This document shows, piece by piece, positions 38,017-47,776 of a stretch of 64,000 bases of DNA. Positions within the stretch are counted from its first letter, which is position 1. Every line of letters starts with the position of its first letter. The DNA is from an uncultured Arthrobacter sp. (lineage in GTDB: Bacteria; Actinomycetota; Actinomycetes; Actinomycetales; Micrococcaceae), in the NCBI RefSeq assembly GCF_947495145.1, contig NZ_CANLXP010000013.1:35828-99827 (forward strand), in the 5' to 3' direction. The translations under genes and the position numbers were made by a program. The notes beneath the pieces were generated by a model. The model was not told the DNA's origin. It saw only the letters and a list, made by a program, of their open reading frames with translations, and made no database searches.

Positions 38017-39746
38017 ATGAGGTTTACCGAGGGGTTCGCAGCAGGTACCGGCACTGCCGGCGCCTCCGGTGCGGGCGCTTTCTGGACAGACTCCCCCGGT
38101 CCCGCCTCTTCCTGGACAGACTCCCCCGGTGCCGGCTCTTCCCGGACAAAATCCCCCGGTTCGGGAACTTCCTGGACAGACTCCGCCGGCGCTGATTCCT
38201 CGGCAGGTACCAGCGGCGCTAATTCCTCTTGGCGGGATCCGTCGTGGACCGAAGATACGGACTGGACAAAGGTTCCCTTCAGTGGCGTATTCGCGGGTCA
38301 GGTTTGGGAAGGTACCGATGAGCCTGCCCCTGCGGGTCCCTGGGGTGTCGTTGAACTGTCCCCGACCAGTGAGCTGGAGTCACTTACTGACGCGGTCGAG
38401 ACTCTGGAACGGTTGAACGAGCTTCAATGCTGGGCCGAGGCGCAGAAGGCCCGGCTCGTTGACCGCATCCGGGAGCTCTATGAACTCGAGGCCCAGCCCG
38501 CCCCCGAGCACGGAGCCAACGCAAGTGATGGAGCCTACGCAGCCGGCGGAGCCAGCGCAGATCATGGTGCAGATCACGACGATTTCGTGATGTCGCTCGT
38601 TTCCGAGGAGGTCGGCGCCCTGCTGCGGCTACCGTCGCGGGCAGCGAAAACCCTCGTCGAACAGTGCCGGGTGCTGGTCAACCACCACGAGCCGGTCATG
38701 GCCAGCATGGAATCGGGCAAACTCTCGTGGCGGCACGCGACGACGATTGTCGATGAATGTGTCGGTGTCCCGGCCAATTCTGTGGCTCAATTCGAGCAGG
38801 ATCTTATCGAGACTGCCGAGCAGACCACTGTTCCGAAACTGACCCGTAAGGCTCGTGGTCTGCGAGAGATCCTCCATCCGGAAGCCGCACCGGTCCGCAA
38901 AATCCGTGCCACAGCCGAACGTCGTGTGATCCTCGAAACGGGAACGGATGGGATGGCGTGGCTGAGCGCTTACCTTCCGGCTGAACAGGCGTGCGGAATC
39001 TACAACCGGCTCGACGCTGGAGCCCGCGGACTCCAGACGCCAGAGGAGCCACGAACCCTCACCCAACTTCGTGCAGATGTCTTCACCGACCTGCTCACTC
39101 ACACCTGTGCCGGGAACATCGACACCGGCACCGGGTTCAGGGGCATCGGAGCGACCGTCCACATCACCGTCCCGTGCTCACTCTCCTCGACCAGCTACCA
39201 AGTGCTGATTGTGAAGATCGATCCGACTTCGGTGCTGACGCTCACTCAGGCGGTAGCAGGCCTGGCGGTGAATTCCGCAGCCGCCGCGGGCCAAGCACTG
39301 GCGATCCGGCTGGCGGAACCTTGAAGCAGGGCGATTACGCAGTCCTCGAAGGCTACGGACCGATCGACCCGGAAACAGCAGCGCGATTGGCGGGACACGC
39401 GCCATCCTTCACCCGAATCCTTATCCATCCGGAGGAGGGCACTGCACTTTCCATCGGCCGAACCACCTATCGGCCCCCGAAACATCTTCAGGACTGGGTC
39501 CGGGTCCGGGATAAAACCTGCAGGCATCCCGGCTGCAATCGAGCCGCGATGGCAACTAAGATCGACCACACGATCCCATGGCATCAGGGCGGATGTACTA
39601 ACCACGACAATCTTTGTTGCCTATGTAAACTACACCACCTGCTCAAAACCCAAGGGCACTGGGATTACATGCAACCAGAACCCGGAACCATCAAGGCCAT
39701 CTCACCAGCCGGAAAGACCTACACCACCAGGCCACCACCCTTCTAG
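38017..39746 (+). pseudogene. DUF222-HNH endonuclease-like protein, single frameshift
   Basis: DUF222 region in frame 38017..39324. HNH part (VLEGYGPIDPETAARLAG...CRHPGCNRAAMATKIDHTIPWHQGGCTNHDNLCCLCKLHH) in another frame ending at 39746. Frame change fits one missing base near 39174 (GTCCCGTGCTC; expected ITVPVLTLL). Confidence 0.85.
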
Positions 39747-39886
39747 GTACCCGATGGGGGTTCGGGGAACCGGATTTGTGAGCGAAAACGGAATGGGTGA
39801 TGCGCGCACCCAGAGGTGCGGGGACGGAACCTGTGAACGAAGGAACCGAATGATTGGTGCGCGCACTGACGCCGTCAAGACAGAAC

Positions 39887-40879
39887 TCACGCCGTCAACA
39901 CAGAAGCACCACGATCATCATCAGCAAGATCACCGGTATAACCAGCCCGAACTGCACGCCTTCCCAGCACGAGCGTGTACACCCAGTACAACGCGAACAC
40001 CAGGAAACCGATGCCGATCCGCAACCACACCGGCAGCGGACTCGGCGTCACAAAGCCCTCCACAAGCCCCGACACGAACAGCACCAGGACCAACCCGAGC
40101 GCAACGGTGATCAGCGACCTGCCCTCCTCGGCAAGCGCCTGCGAACGCGTCCGTGCCCCGGGAGAAACCCACGCCCAAAAAATCCGCAATCCAGCCGCCG
40201 TCGCAATGAAAATCGCTGTCAACTCCATGAAACCGTGCGGAAGGATGTACGTGAAGAAAACGTCGAGCTTGTCGTAGGACGCCATCATGCCCCCGGCAAT
40301 CCCAACACCCTGGGCGTTCTGATACAGAATGAACGGTCCCCAAATACCGGTGATCCCGAAGGCAACAGCCTGAACAGCAATCCACGCATTGTTGGTCCAC
40401 ACCAGCCCGGCAAAGGACGCCGCCGGATTCTCGGAGTAGTAGTCGACAAAGTCCTCTTCGACGTATCGCCGAATCTCCTCGTCACTGCCAAGGGCAGCAA
40501 TCACCCCCGGGTTATTCACAACCCACGCCCCGTACAGCCACGCGACACCGACAAACACGACCCCGACCACCACAGTCAGCCAACGGATCCGGTAGAAAGC
40601 AGCCGGCAACGAGATCACGAAGAACCGCGCAATGTCCTCAAGCACATTCGACCGCGCACCGGTGAATTTGGTCCGAGCCCGTGACAGCCGCATCGACAAC
40701 TCGTTGGACAGCGCACTCTCCGGCGCGACAGACCGAATCATCGACAGATGAGTCGACGTCCGCTGATACAGATTAAGCAGCTCGTCCGCCTCACGCCCGC
40801 GCAACCGCCGCTGCCGCGTCAGCGAATCCAGCCGGTTCCAGTCTGCCCGGTTAACTTCCTCGAATGCGTCCAGATCCAC
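39887..40879 (-). CDS. Stage II sporulation protein M (SpoIIM/DUF95) family membrane protein
   Basis: LLNLYQRTSTHLSMIRS; HGFMELTAIFIATAAGLRI. Confidence 0.92.
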   Translation of the reverse strand: MDLDAFEEVNRADWNRLDSLTRQRRLRGREADELLNLYQRTSTHLSMIRSVAPESALSNELSMRLSRARTKFTGARSNVLEDIARFFVISLPAAFYRIRWLTVVVGVVFVGVAWLYGAWVVNNPGVIAALGSDEEIRRYVEEDFVDYYSENPAASFAGLVWTNNAWIAVQAVAFGITGIWGPFILYQNAQGVGIAGGMMASYDKLDVFFTYILPHGFMELTAIFIATAAGLRIFWAWVSPGARTRSQALAEEGRSLITVALGLVLVLFVSGLVEGFVTPSPLPVWLRIGIGFLVFALYWVYTLVLGRRAVRAGYTGDLADDDRGASVLTA

Positions 40880-40952
40880 CCGCTCAGCTTAGCCGCCGAA
40901 ACCCATGGGCTTGCGGCGGCTAAGCTGATTCCATCCAAGGGGAGGACACCTA

Positions 40953-41756
40953 ATGAGCTCGATCATCACAGGCGAAGCAGTCGTTCTTGAACTTCGCCCG
41001 GCATCCTTCGGCGCACGCGCCGTGAGCCTAATGATTGACGTGCTCGCACAGATCCTGCTGATCATCGGTGTCATCGTCGCCGTCGGCAACACAATCGGAG
41101 GGTCCTTCGACCCGGCACTCACCCAGGCACTCGTTCTGGTGCTCGTGGTGCTCGTCCTCGTGGTCATCCCGGTAACGGTCGAGACAGTCACCCGAGGCAA
41201 ATCACTGGGCCGGCTGGCCATGGGACTGCGCATAGTGCGCGACGACGGCGGTTCCATCCGCTTCCGGCACGCCTTCATCCGCGGAATGCTCGCCGTCCTG
41301 GAGATCTACCTCCTCGTCGGTTCGCTCGCTTTCCTCGTCGCGGTCTTCAACGAGCGTTCGAAACGGCTGGGCGATCTCCTCGCAGGCACGTATTCCATGC
41401 ACGAGCGCGTCGTGGTGAAGACACGCACGAGAGCCGTGCTTCCGCCGTCGTTACAGGACTGGATCAGAACCGCCGACGTCGCACAGTTGCCTGACGCACT
41501 CACCCGCCGGATCTCGCAGTTCATCGGACAGGCAAGCCGCCTGACACCTTCCGCACGTGCCGGCCTCGCCGTCGACCTGGCAACCGAAGCATCAGCATTT
41601 GTGTTCCCGACTCCGCCGGCCGGAACGCTACCGGAAGACTTCCTGAACGCCATCGTCTCCGAACGACGCGACCGCGACTACGCCCGACTCATGAAACAGC
41701 GTGAACGCACCTCGCGCACCGCGGAGCAGCTGCACAAACTGCCGTTCAGCTCCTAG
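40953..41756 (+). CDS. RDD family membrane protein
   Basis: RPASFGARAVSLMIDVLAQ; TRGKSLGRLAMGLRIVRDDGG; RSKRLGDLLAGT. Divergent from spoIIM-like gene. Confidence 0.95.
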   Translation: MSSIITGEAVVLELRPASFGARAVSLMIDVLAQILLIIGVIVAVGNTIGGSFDPALTQALVLVLVVLVLVVIPVTVETVTRGKSLGRLAMGLRIVRDDGGSIRFRHAFIRGMLAVLEIYLLVGSLAFLVAVFNERSKRLGDLLAGTYSMHERVVVKTRTRAVLPPSLQDWIRTADVAQLPDALTRRISQFIGQASRLTPSARAGLAVDLATEASAFVFPTPPAGTLPEDFLNAIVSERRDRDYARLMKQRERTSRTAEQLHKLPFSS

Positions 41757-41765
41757 GCACGAACG

Positions 41766-43043
41766 CTAGGCCTGCTGGGACGTCCATTCGGACCAGGGCA
41801 GGTTCCAGTCCCCAAAGCCGTCCCAAACCTGCACCGGACCGGTATCCGTGTTGCGGATCTCGAGCATGTCGCCGGGCCCGAACATGTCGTAGAAGTACTT
41901 GGCACCCTCAGGGCTCATGCCCACACAACCGTGCGACACATTGGCCACACCGAGGATCGACTGCGCTGCCGGAAGCGCCTCATGAACAAAGGCACCGCCG
42001 TTGGAAATCCGGCTCGCATAGTTCACTTCAGTGGGCTCGTAGTAGGCAGGATCGCCCGGCTTCAGCCCAATGGACTCGGCCGTGAACTTGGTACGCTCGT
42101 ACTGCTCCATCACGGTGTACAGGCCGAAGAAGGAAGGCCATTCCTCGGTGCCAAGAGTTACCGGGAAGGTCCGCTCAAGCTTGCCATCAATGAAGACCTG
42201 CATCTGCTTGGTGGCATTGTCCACCACAGCCAGGCGGTCGTTGTGGGTCTTGAACGACCAGGTGTCGTTGAAGTTGCCGATCATGCCGTTACCCAGATCA
42301 ACACCGAACAACTGCACGTCAACGGTGATGGTGCTGTGCGGCTCCCAGTACTCCTGCGCCCGGTAGCGAACCTCGGTGTCGTTCAGCCAGTAGAACGCAC
42401 CCTGCTGCCCGGACGTGCTGGTGATCGTGATGGCCTTCTCGACCGCGTCCTTATTGATCACCGGCTCGCTGAACGTAATCTCAATCGTCTGACCGGTCCC
42501 AACTGTCGAACCGGGCGCCGGATACATCCAGGCGTTCGCCTCATTCTCGGGCTGCACCGTGGTGAAGGTCTGCTGCTGCCGGTGCTCACCACCAGCCGTG
42601 TCCACCAGCATGAACTCGAACGCGTACTCCGTGCCGAACACAAGCGGGCCGTCAGCCTTCCAGGATGATCCGTCCTCCGAGAAGGTTCCCGCAACCGGCT
42701 CGCCGCCGTCCGCAGGCGCCAGCGAAACATCCTCGATGGTCGCCTGTTCCGCACGAATCTCGGGCAACGTCGCCGGATTCACTTCCACAGCGCCATCGGT
42801 GGGCGTGATACCGAAAGTGAACTCCTCAGCTTCAGGCGCCTCCGATTCCGCTGCTTCCGGCTCCTCCGAAGAAGAAGCGGACGACGACGGTGCTGCCGCC
42901 GGCTCATCGCCGAAGTTGGCCCAGCTCGGCGCAGTAAGAGCGCCAACGGCACCGCCACCGATGACCAGTACTCCAGCGGCAACAAGCGCACCGATCTTCC
43001 AGCCTCGTCGCCTCGGCTGATCCCCATCGGAGAAGTTCGACAT
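41766..43043 (-). CDS. L,D-transpeptidase with Ig-like domains
   Basis: NGGAFVHEALPAAQSILGVANVSHGCVGMSPEGAKYFYDMF YkuD catalytic motif (SHGC). Confidence 0.95.
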   Translation of the reverse strand: MSNFSDGDQPRRRGWKIGALVAAGVLVIGGGAVGALTAPSWANFGDEPAAAPSSSASSSEEPEAAESEAPEAEEFTFGITPTDGAVEVNPATLPEIRAEQATIEDVSLAPADGGEPVAGTFSEDGSSWKADGPLVFGTEYAFEFMLVDTAGGEHRQQQTFTTVQPENEANAWMYPAPGSTVGTGQTIEITFSEPVINKDAVEKAITITSTSGQQGAFYWLNDTEVRYRAQEYWEPHSTITVDVQLFGVDLGNGMIGNFNDTWSFKTHNDRLAVVDNATKQMQVFIDGKLERTFPVTLGTEEWPSFFGLYTVMEQYERTKFTAESIGLKPGDPAYYEPTEVNYASRISNGGAFVHEALPAAQSILGVANVSHGCVGMSPEGAKYFYDMFGPGDMLEIRNTDTGPVQVWDGFGDWNLPWSEWTSQQA

Positions 43044-43205
43044 GCTCCATACCCTGCCTGCTAGTTGCTGTCCAGTTGCAATTTTACGCGCGCGTGCTCA
43101 GCCGTCCTGATCGAACACACTTCAGTCCGGTCACGATTTCAGCCGCACCTGTAGCGCTATTGACGAGTGACAGGAAGAAGTCCCACCCGCCGAAACGAGC
43201 TGTGC

Positions 43206-44684
43206 TCAGTAGCGGTAGTGGTCCGGCTTGAACGGGCCGGCAACGTCAACGTCGAGGTATTCGGCCTGGCTCTTCGAGAGCTCAGTCAGCTCGACGCCCA
43301 GCGCATCGAGGTGAAGCCGCGCGACCTTCTCGTCAAGGATCTTGGGCAGCACATACACCTGCTTGTCATACTCGGGCATTCCGTCTTCCCGGCTCTGTCC
43401 GTGCTTGGTGAACAGCTCGATCTGCGCGATGGTCTGGTTCGCAAACGAGTTGCTCATGACGAATGACGGATGGCCTGTGGCATTGCCAAGGTTCAACAGG
43501 CGACCCTCCGACAGCATGATGATGCTGCGCTGCCGGTCTGTTCCCTGATCGAAGACCCACTCGTGCACCTGCGGCTTGATTTCGACCTTGGCGACACCGG
43601 GCACGCGAGCCAGACCCGCGATGTCGATCTCGTTATCGAAGTGACCGATGTTGCCGACAATGGCCTGGTGCTTCATCCCCTGCATGTGGTGCGCCATGAT
43701 GACGTCCTTGTTGCCAGTGGTGGTGATGAAGATGTCACCCTGCGCGAGCACCGACTCAAGCTTTGCCACCTGGTAACCGTCCATGACGGCCTGCAGCGCA
43801 CAGATCGGATCGATTTCAGTCACGATCACACGTGCACCCTGGCCACGAAGCGCCTCAGCAGCACCCTTGCCGACGTCGCCATAGCCACAGACGACGGCGA
43901 CCTTCCCGCCAATGAGCACATCGGTTGCACGGTTCAGTCCGTCCGGCAGCGAGTGGCGGATTCCGTACTTGTTGTCGAACTTGGACTTGGTCACCGAGTC
44001 ATTGACGTTGATGGCCGGGAACAGGAGCTTGCCCTGCTCAGCCAGCTGGTACAGACGGTGAACACCGGTGGTGGTTTCCTCCGTGACACCCTGGATTGAC
44101 GCCCCGATGCGCGTCCAGCGCTGGGGATCTTCGGCCAGGGAAGCACGCAGAACATCGAGGAAGACGATGTACTCGTGCGAGTAGTCGACATCATCTTCCT
44201 TGGGCGCAGCAGGCACCGCTCCGGCGGCTTCAAACTCCACACCCTTGTGCACGAGCATGGTGGCGTCGCCGCCGTCGTCGAGAATCATGTTGGGCTGGCT
44301 GTCCGGCCACTGCAGGATCTGCGTGGTTGCCCACCAGTACTCCTCCAGCGACTCGTTCTTCCAGGCGAAGACCGGCACGCCGGCCGGCTCCTCAACCGTT
44401 CCACGCCCGACGACGATGGCCGCCGCCGCTTCATCCTGCGTCGAGAAGATGTTGCAGGACGCCCACCGGACTTCGGCACCGAGTGCGGTGAGGGTCTCGA
44501 TCAGAACCGCAGTCTGGACCGTCATGTGCAGTGAGCCGGCAATACGGGCTCCTTTGAGCGGCTGACTCTCGCCGAACTCGCGCCGCAGGGCCATGAGCCC
44601 GGGCATCTCGTGCTCAGCAAGCCGGATCTGGTGACGGCCGGCCTCGGCCAGGGAGAGGTCGGCTACCTTGAAGTCGAACGTCAT
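43206..44684 (-). CDS. ahcY: Adenosylhomocysteinase
   Basis: [70 protein letters not shown]. Confidence 0.98.
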   Translation of the reverse strand: MTFDFKVADLSLAEAGRHQIRLAEHEMPGLMALRREFGESQPLKGARIAGSLHMTVQTAVLIETLTALGAEVRWASCNIFSTQDEAAAAIVVGRGTVEEPAGVPVFAWKNESLEEYWWATTQILQWPDSQPNMILDDGGDATMLVHKGVEFEAAGAVPAAPKEDDVDYSHEYIVFLDVLRASLAEDPQRWTRIGASIQGVTEETTTGVHRLYQLAEQGKLLFPAINVNDSVTKSKFDNKYGIRHSLPDGLNRATDVLIGGKVAVVCGYGDVGKGAAEALRGQGARVIVTEIDPICALQAVMDGYQVAKLESVLAQGDIFITTTGNKDVIMAHHMQGMKHQAIVGNIGHFDNEIDIAGLARVPGVAKVEIKPQVHEWVFDQGTDRQRSIIMLSEGRLLNLGNATGHPSFVMSNSFANQTIAQIELFTKHGQSREDGMPEYDKQVYVLPKILDEKVARLHLDALGVELTELSKSQAEYLDVDVAGPFKPDHYRY

Positions 44685-45067
44685 AGTGATGGAGATTCCT
44701 CTGCGGTGGAAGCGGCGGCTGTGGGAGCGGGAGCACTGGAAGCGGTGGTGGGAGCTGTGGAAGCGGAAGTGGTGGCTGTTGAGGCCGGCGTCGGAGCGGC
44801 GGGAATGTTCTCCGCGGTCCTGAGTTCGGGACGGAGCAGCACAGGGATGGATTCATCAATCGGATACTCCACGAACCTGCCCGTTTCGTCGGGAGCGGAT
44901 GAGCGAAGCACCTCGCCCTCCTGCACCAGCGCGGATCCCGTCACGGGGCACCGAAGGATGGCCAACAGATCAGTTGAGATATGGGGCAACGGGACGCAGC
45001 CTTTCGAGGATTCCGAATGCAGAGTGCGTGCCAACTGCAACAGTTGAAACACGTGATGCGGTACCAA
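44681..45067 (-). CDS. Trm112 family protein with Ala/Ser/Thr/Pro-rich tail
   Basis: [52 protein letters not shown]; overlaps ahcY start by 4 nt. Confidence 0.85.
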   Translation of the reverse strand: MVPHHVFQLLQLARTLHSESSKGCVPLPHISTDLLAILRCPVTGSALVQEGEVLRSSAPDETGRFVEYPIDESIPVLLRPELRTAENIPAAPTPASTATTSASTAPTTASSAPAPTAAASTAEESPSL

Positions 45068-45122
45068 AAGGGTATCGCGCAGCGTATCCGGACCGAGAAT
45101 CCGTGTGGATGAAGGATCAGAC

Positions 45123-45506
45123 CTACTGGTCCCGCAACACCCTCAGATGTCCGCGACGGGCCCCTGACTCTCCGGGCGGCGGCGTCAGCGGCGATTTCGA
45201 ACCGTGTGGAGCGGCTGGTTCCGGAGCACTGCGGTCGGCCGCTGCTTCACGTACAGCGTTAACCAGAGCCACCAGGTCATCCGCGCTGGGTTCCGGCGGC
45301 CCCGATGGAAGCGCAAGCCGAAGCACTTCCCACCCGCGGGGGACGGTAAGGTTTTCGGCGTGGGGTGCGCACAGGTCGTACGAGTGCGGCTCTGCGTAGG
45401 TAGCCAGAGGGCCAAGCACGGCAGTGGAATCGGCGTACACATAAGTAAGCGTTGCTACAGCAGCACGCTGGCACGCTGAACGCGAACATTGCCGGATCGA
45501 TCCCAC
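45123..45506 (-). CDS. DUF3499 family protein
   Basis: RQCSRSACQRAAVATLTYVYADSTAVLGPLATYAEPHSYDLCAPHAENLTVPRGWEVLRL. Confidence 0.9.
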   Translation of the reverse strand: MGSIRQCSRSACQRAAVATLTYVYADSTAVLGPLATYAEPHSYDLCAPHAENLTVPRGWEVLRLALPSGPPEPSADDLVALVNAVREAAADRSAPEPAAPHGSKSPLTPPPGESGARRGHLRVLRDQ

Positions 45507-45573
45507 GACTGATCAGCCTACCGTGTCCTGCACAGGTGATGCAGCCGAAACCGGTTCGGACTAGAGTTTCAGC

Positions 45574-46062
45574 ATGCGGGATAGCTCTCTTTCCATTCGC
45601 CTGGCAGTACCGGACGAGCCGGCCGGCCGGCAGTCCCGCTACGCCAGCCGACGGCGCGACCGCCACGGCAGGGGCCTGCGCGGCGACCTCATCCCGTCAC
45701 ACCTTCCCGGTTCCCGCACCCGCGCCGAACGCTTCGAAGACTGGGTCATGGAATCCGCACAACGCCTTGAGCGTCTGTGGGGCGACAAGATCCAGGACGT
45801 CCAGATCATCGTCCTGGAGATCCCCGACGGTCTCGAACAACGGGCACCCGAAACCGTCCGCGGACTGCTGGGCTCGTCCACGCCCGCGGCCGGTAAGCAG
45901 CCCGCCACCATCACCCTGTACCGGCACCCCGTCGAGATGACCGCAAGGGGTTACGTGCCCGCCAACGAACTGGTTCACGACGTGGTGGTCGAGCAAATGG
46001 CAGAACTGCTGGGGATGGCACCGGAAGCGGTGGACCCGGCGTACGGGCGGTCGCGCGCCTGA
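45574..46062 (+). CDS. Metallopeptidase family protein (zincin-like fold)
   Basis: Divergent from the DUF3499 gene, the usual actinobacterial arrangement; ITLYRHPVEMTARGYVPANELVHDVVVEQMAELLGM. Confidence 0.85.
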   Translation: MRDSSLSIRLAVPDEPAGRQSRYASRRRDRHGRGLRGDLIPSHLPGSRTRAERFEDWVMESAQRLERLWGDKIQDVQIIVLEIPDGLEQRAPETVRGLLGSSTPAAGKQPATITLYRHPVEMTARGYVPANELVHDVVVEQMAELLGMAPEAVDPAYGRSRA

Positions 46063-46134
46063 CGCAGCAGACGCCCTTTTCGCCCACTCGATGGCAAGAA
46101 GATGGCAAGGAAACGGCAGGAAAGCCCAGACCCG

Positions 46135-47775
46135 CTAGAACCCGAGGTTCACCGCAACACTCTGTTGACCGGCACTGCCCGCCGGGATGGGAGCGACCGA
46201 GATTCCGGGAGTATCGCCGTCGAGCGTTGTTACCTGCACACCATACGTAGGGTCGCCCGAAACGCCGATCAGCGCCGCAACCGTTCCCTTGCCGAGGTCG
46301 GCAGCGGGCACAGTAACGGTGGTGCCGCCGGCGACGTCGAACACTTGCTCTTCGCCCAGCGTGCCCTCCGCGGTGACCGGCGTGAGGCGAACCTCAGCCC
46401 TGCCCGTGGGTGCGCTGAAAACATACGCCGCATCCGCTCCGGCCGGCAGAACCGAAATGTGCTGGTTCCCAAGCCGCACCGCCGACGGCACGTGAGCCAG
46501 ATCGAGCGGTTCCTCCGGCTCGGAACCGCGGGTTACCCGGGCTGAGGCTGATATCAGCACATCGGAGCTGATGACAGCGGAGTAATTCCCCTCGGGCAGC
46601 GAATCCAGCGGAATCGCAGTCACCGAACCGGCAGCCGCAGTGACGACTCCCCCATCGGGCAGCTCTACCTCACCGTTGGGACCGAACACCCGCACGTCCA
46701 GCACAGCATCCGTTCCACCCGGCACGGCAACCTGCAGTGACGGCACGGCACCCGCATAACCCTCCTGCGCCACGATCGGGTCCACCACGTCCGGCGCCTG
46801 GACCTGAATGCCTGGAACCACCTGCGACGAAGCACTCGGAGCTGAGGCTTGAATCAGATCGACGCCGCCCGGAGTCAGGCCACGCAGCACGCTCTGCTGA
46901 ATGAACCCGCTGACCCGGCCGCCGTCACTGCGCACACGGATGGCAACGTTTTCCTCATTCGCGGCCAATCCGGCAACCACAATCGACTCGGATTTGCCCG
47001 GAGCGATGAGAATCCCCTCGCCGCCCGGTGCCTCAACAGGCCCCGCCGACCCGTACAGGTCCAAATCCACCGTCGCCGGCGACTGTGACGGGTTATGCAG
47101 GTTCAGCACCGCCGCCGCACCCACGGTGGTGACGGCCCCGACAAGCCAGAAATCGTTCGACGGCACCTGGCAGACCGCTGTTGCCAGTCCCGCAAGGTCC
47201 CCGTCCGTCGCTGTGTAGGTGAACCCTGCGCCGGCTGTTGCCCGCTGCTCGCCAAGCGCCTGCGCCTGCAGGACCGCCGCACTCTCGACCGCCTCGCCTG
47301 ATGCCACACCTGCGACACGGTTGGTAAGGCCGTCCTCATTGCTGACCTGCGGAGTATCCTGTTCGGATTCGGGCACCTGCTCAGCGATGACCGCGAGCGG
47401 GTCCCCTCCGTCCAGCGGCGTGATCGCCGAACCGGGAACGGTACCGCCCAGGTCGCTGAGCGTTATGGCACTGACGCGGTTGCGAGCGGTCTTGGACACC
47501 GGGCTGAACTCCGGATCAGCGCCGTCAACCGCACCCTCAAGCAACGCCAGGGGCTTCGGACACACCGCCGAGTACTCCCCCGCCGGCACCGCTGCCGTCG
47601 GCACCGGAAACACTTCGGCCGCACCGTCGATATTCTGCACAATACTCGCCCCGGCCAGGGCGCCCGTTGCGGACACCAGTACGACGCCGGCCGCAATGCC
47701 TGCAGCACCGCGCACCCAGGTGCCCCTCCGCTTGGCGGGCACGGCCGTCTCACGGACCTTCTTCGTGGCGCTCAT
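46135..47775 (-). CDS. DUF5719 family secreted protein
   Basis: N-terminal TM; repeated beta-domains; adjacent to large glycosyltransferase. Confidence 0.85.
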   Translation of the reverse strand: MSATKKVRETAVPAKRRGTWVRGAAGIAAGVVLVSATGALAGASIVQNIDGAAEVFPVPTAAVPAGEYSAVCPKPLALLEGAVDGADPEFSPVSKTARNRVSAITLSDLGGTVPGSAITPLDGGDPLAVIAEQVPESEQDTPQVSNEDGLTNRVAGVASGEAVESAAVLQAQALGEQRATAGAGFTYTATDGDLAGLATAVCQVPSNDFWLVGAVTTVGAAAVLNLHNPSQSPATVDLDLYGSAGPVEAPGGEGILIAPGKSESIVVAGLAANEENVAIRVRSDGGRVSGFIQQSVLRGLTPGGVDLIQASAPSASSQVVPGIQVQAPDVVDPIVAQEGYAGAVPSLQVAVPGGTDAVLDVRVFGPNGEVELPDGGVVTAAAGSVTAIPLDSLPEGNYSAVISSDVLISASARVTRGSEPEEPLDLAHVPSAVRLGNQHISVLPAGADAAYVFSAPTGRAEVRLTPVTAEGTLGEEQVFDVAGGTTVTVPAADLGKGTVAALIGVSGDPTYGVQVTTLDGDTPGISVAPIPAGSAGQQSVAVNLGF

Positions 47776-47776
47776 C

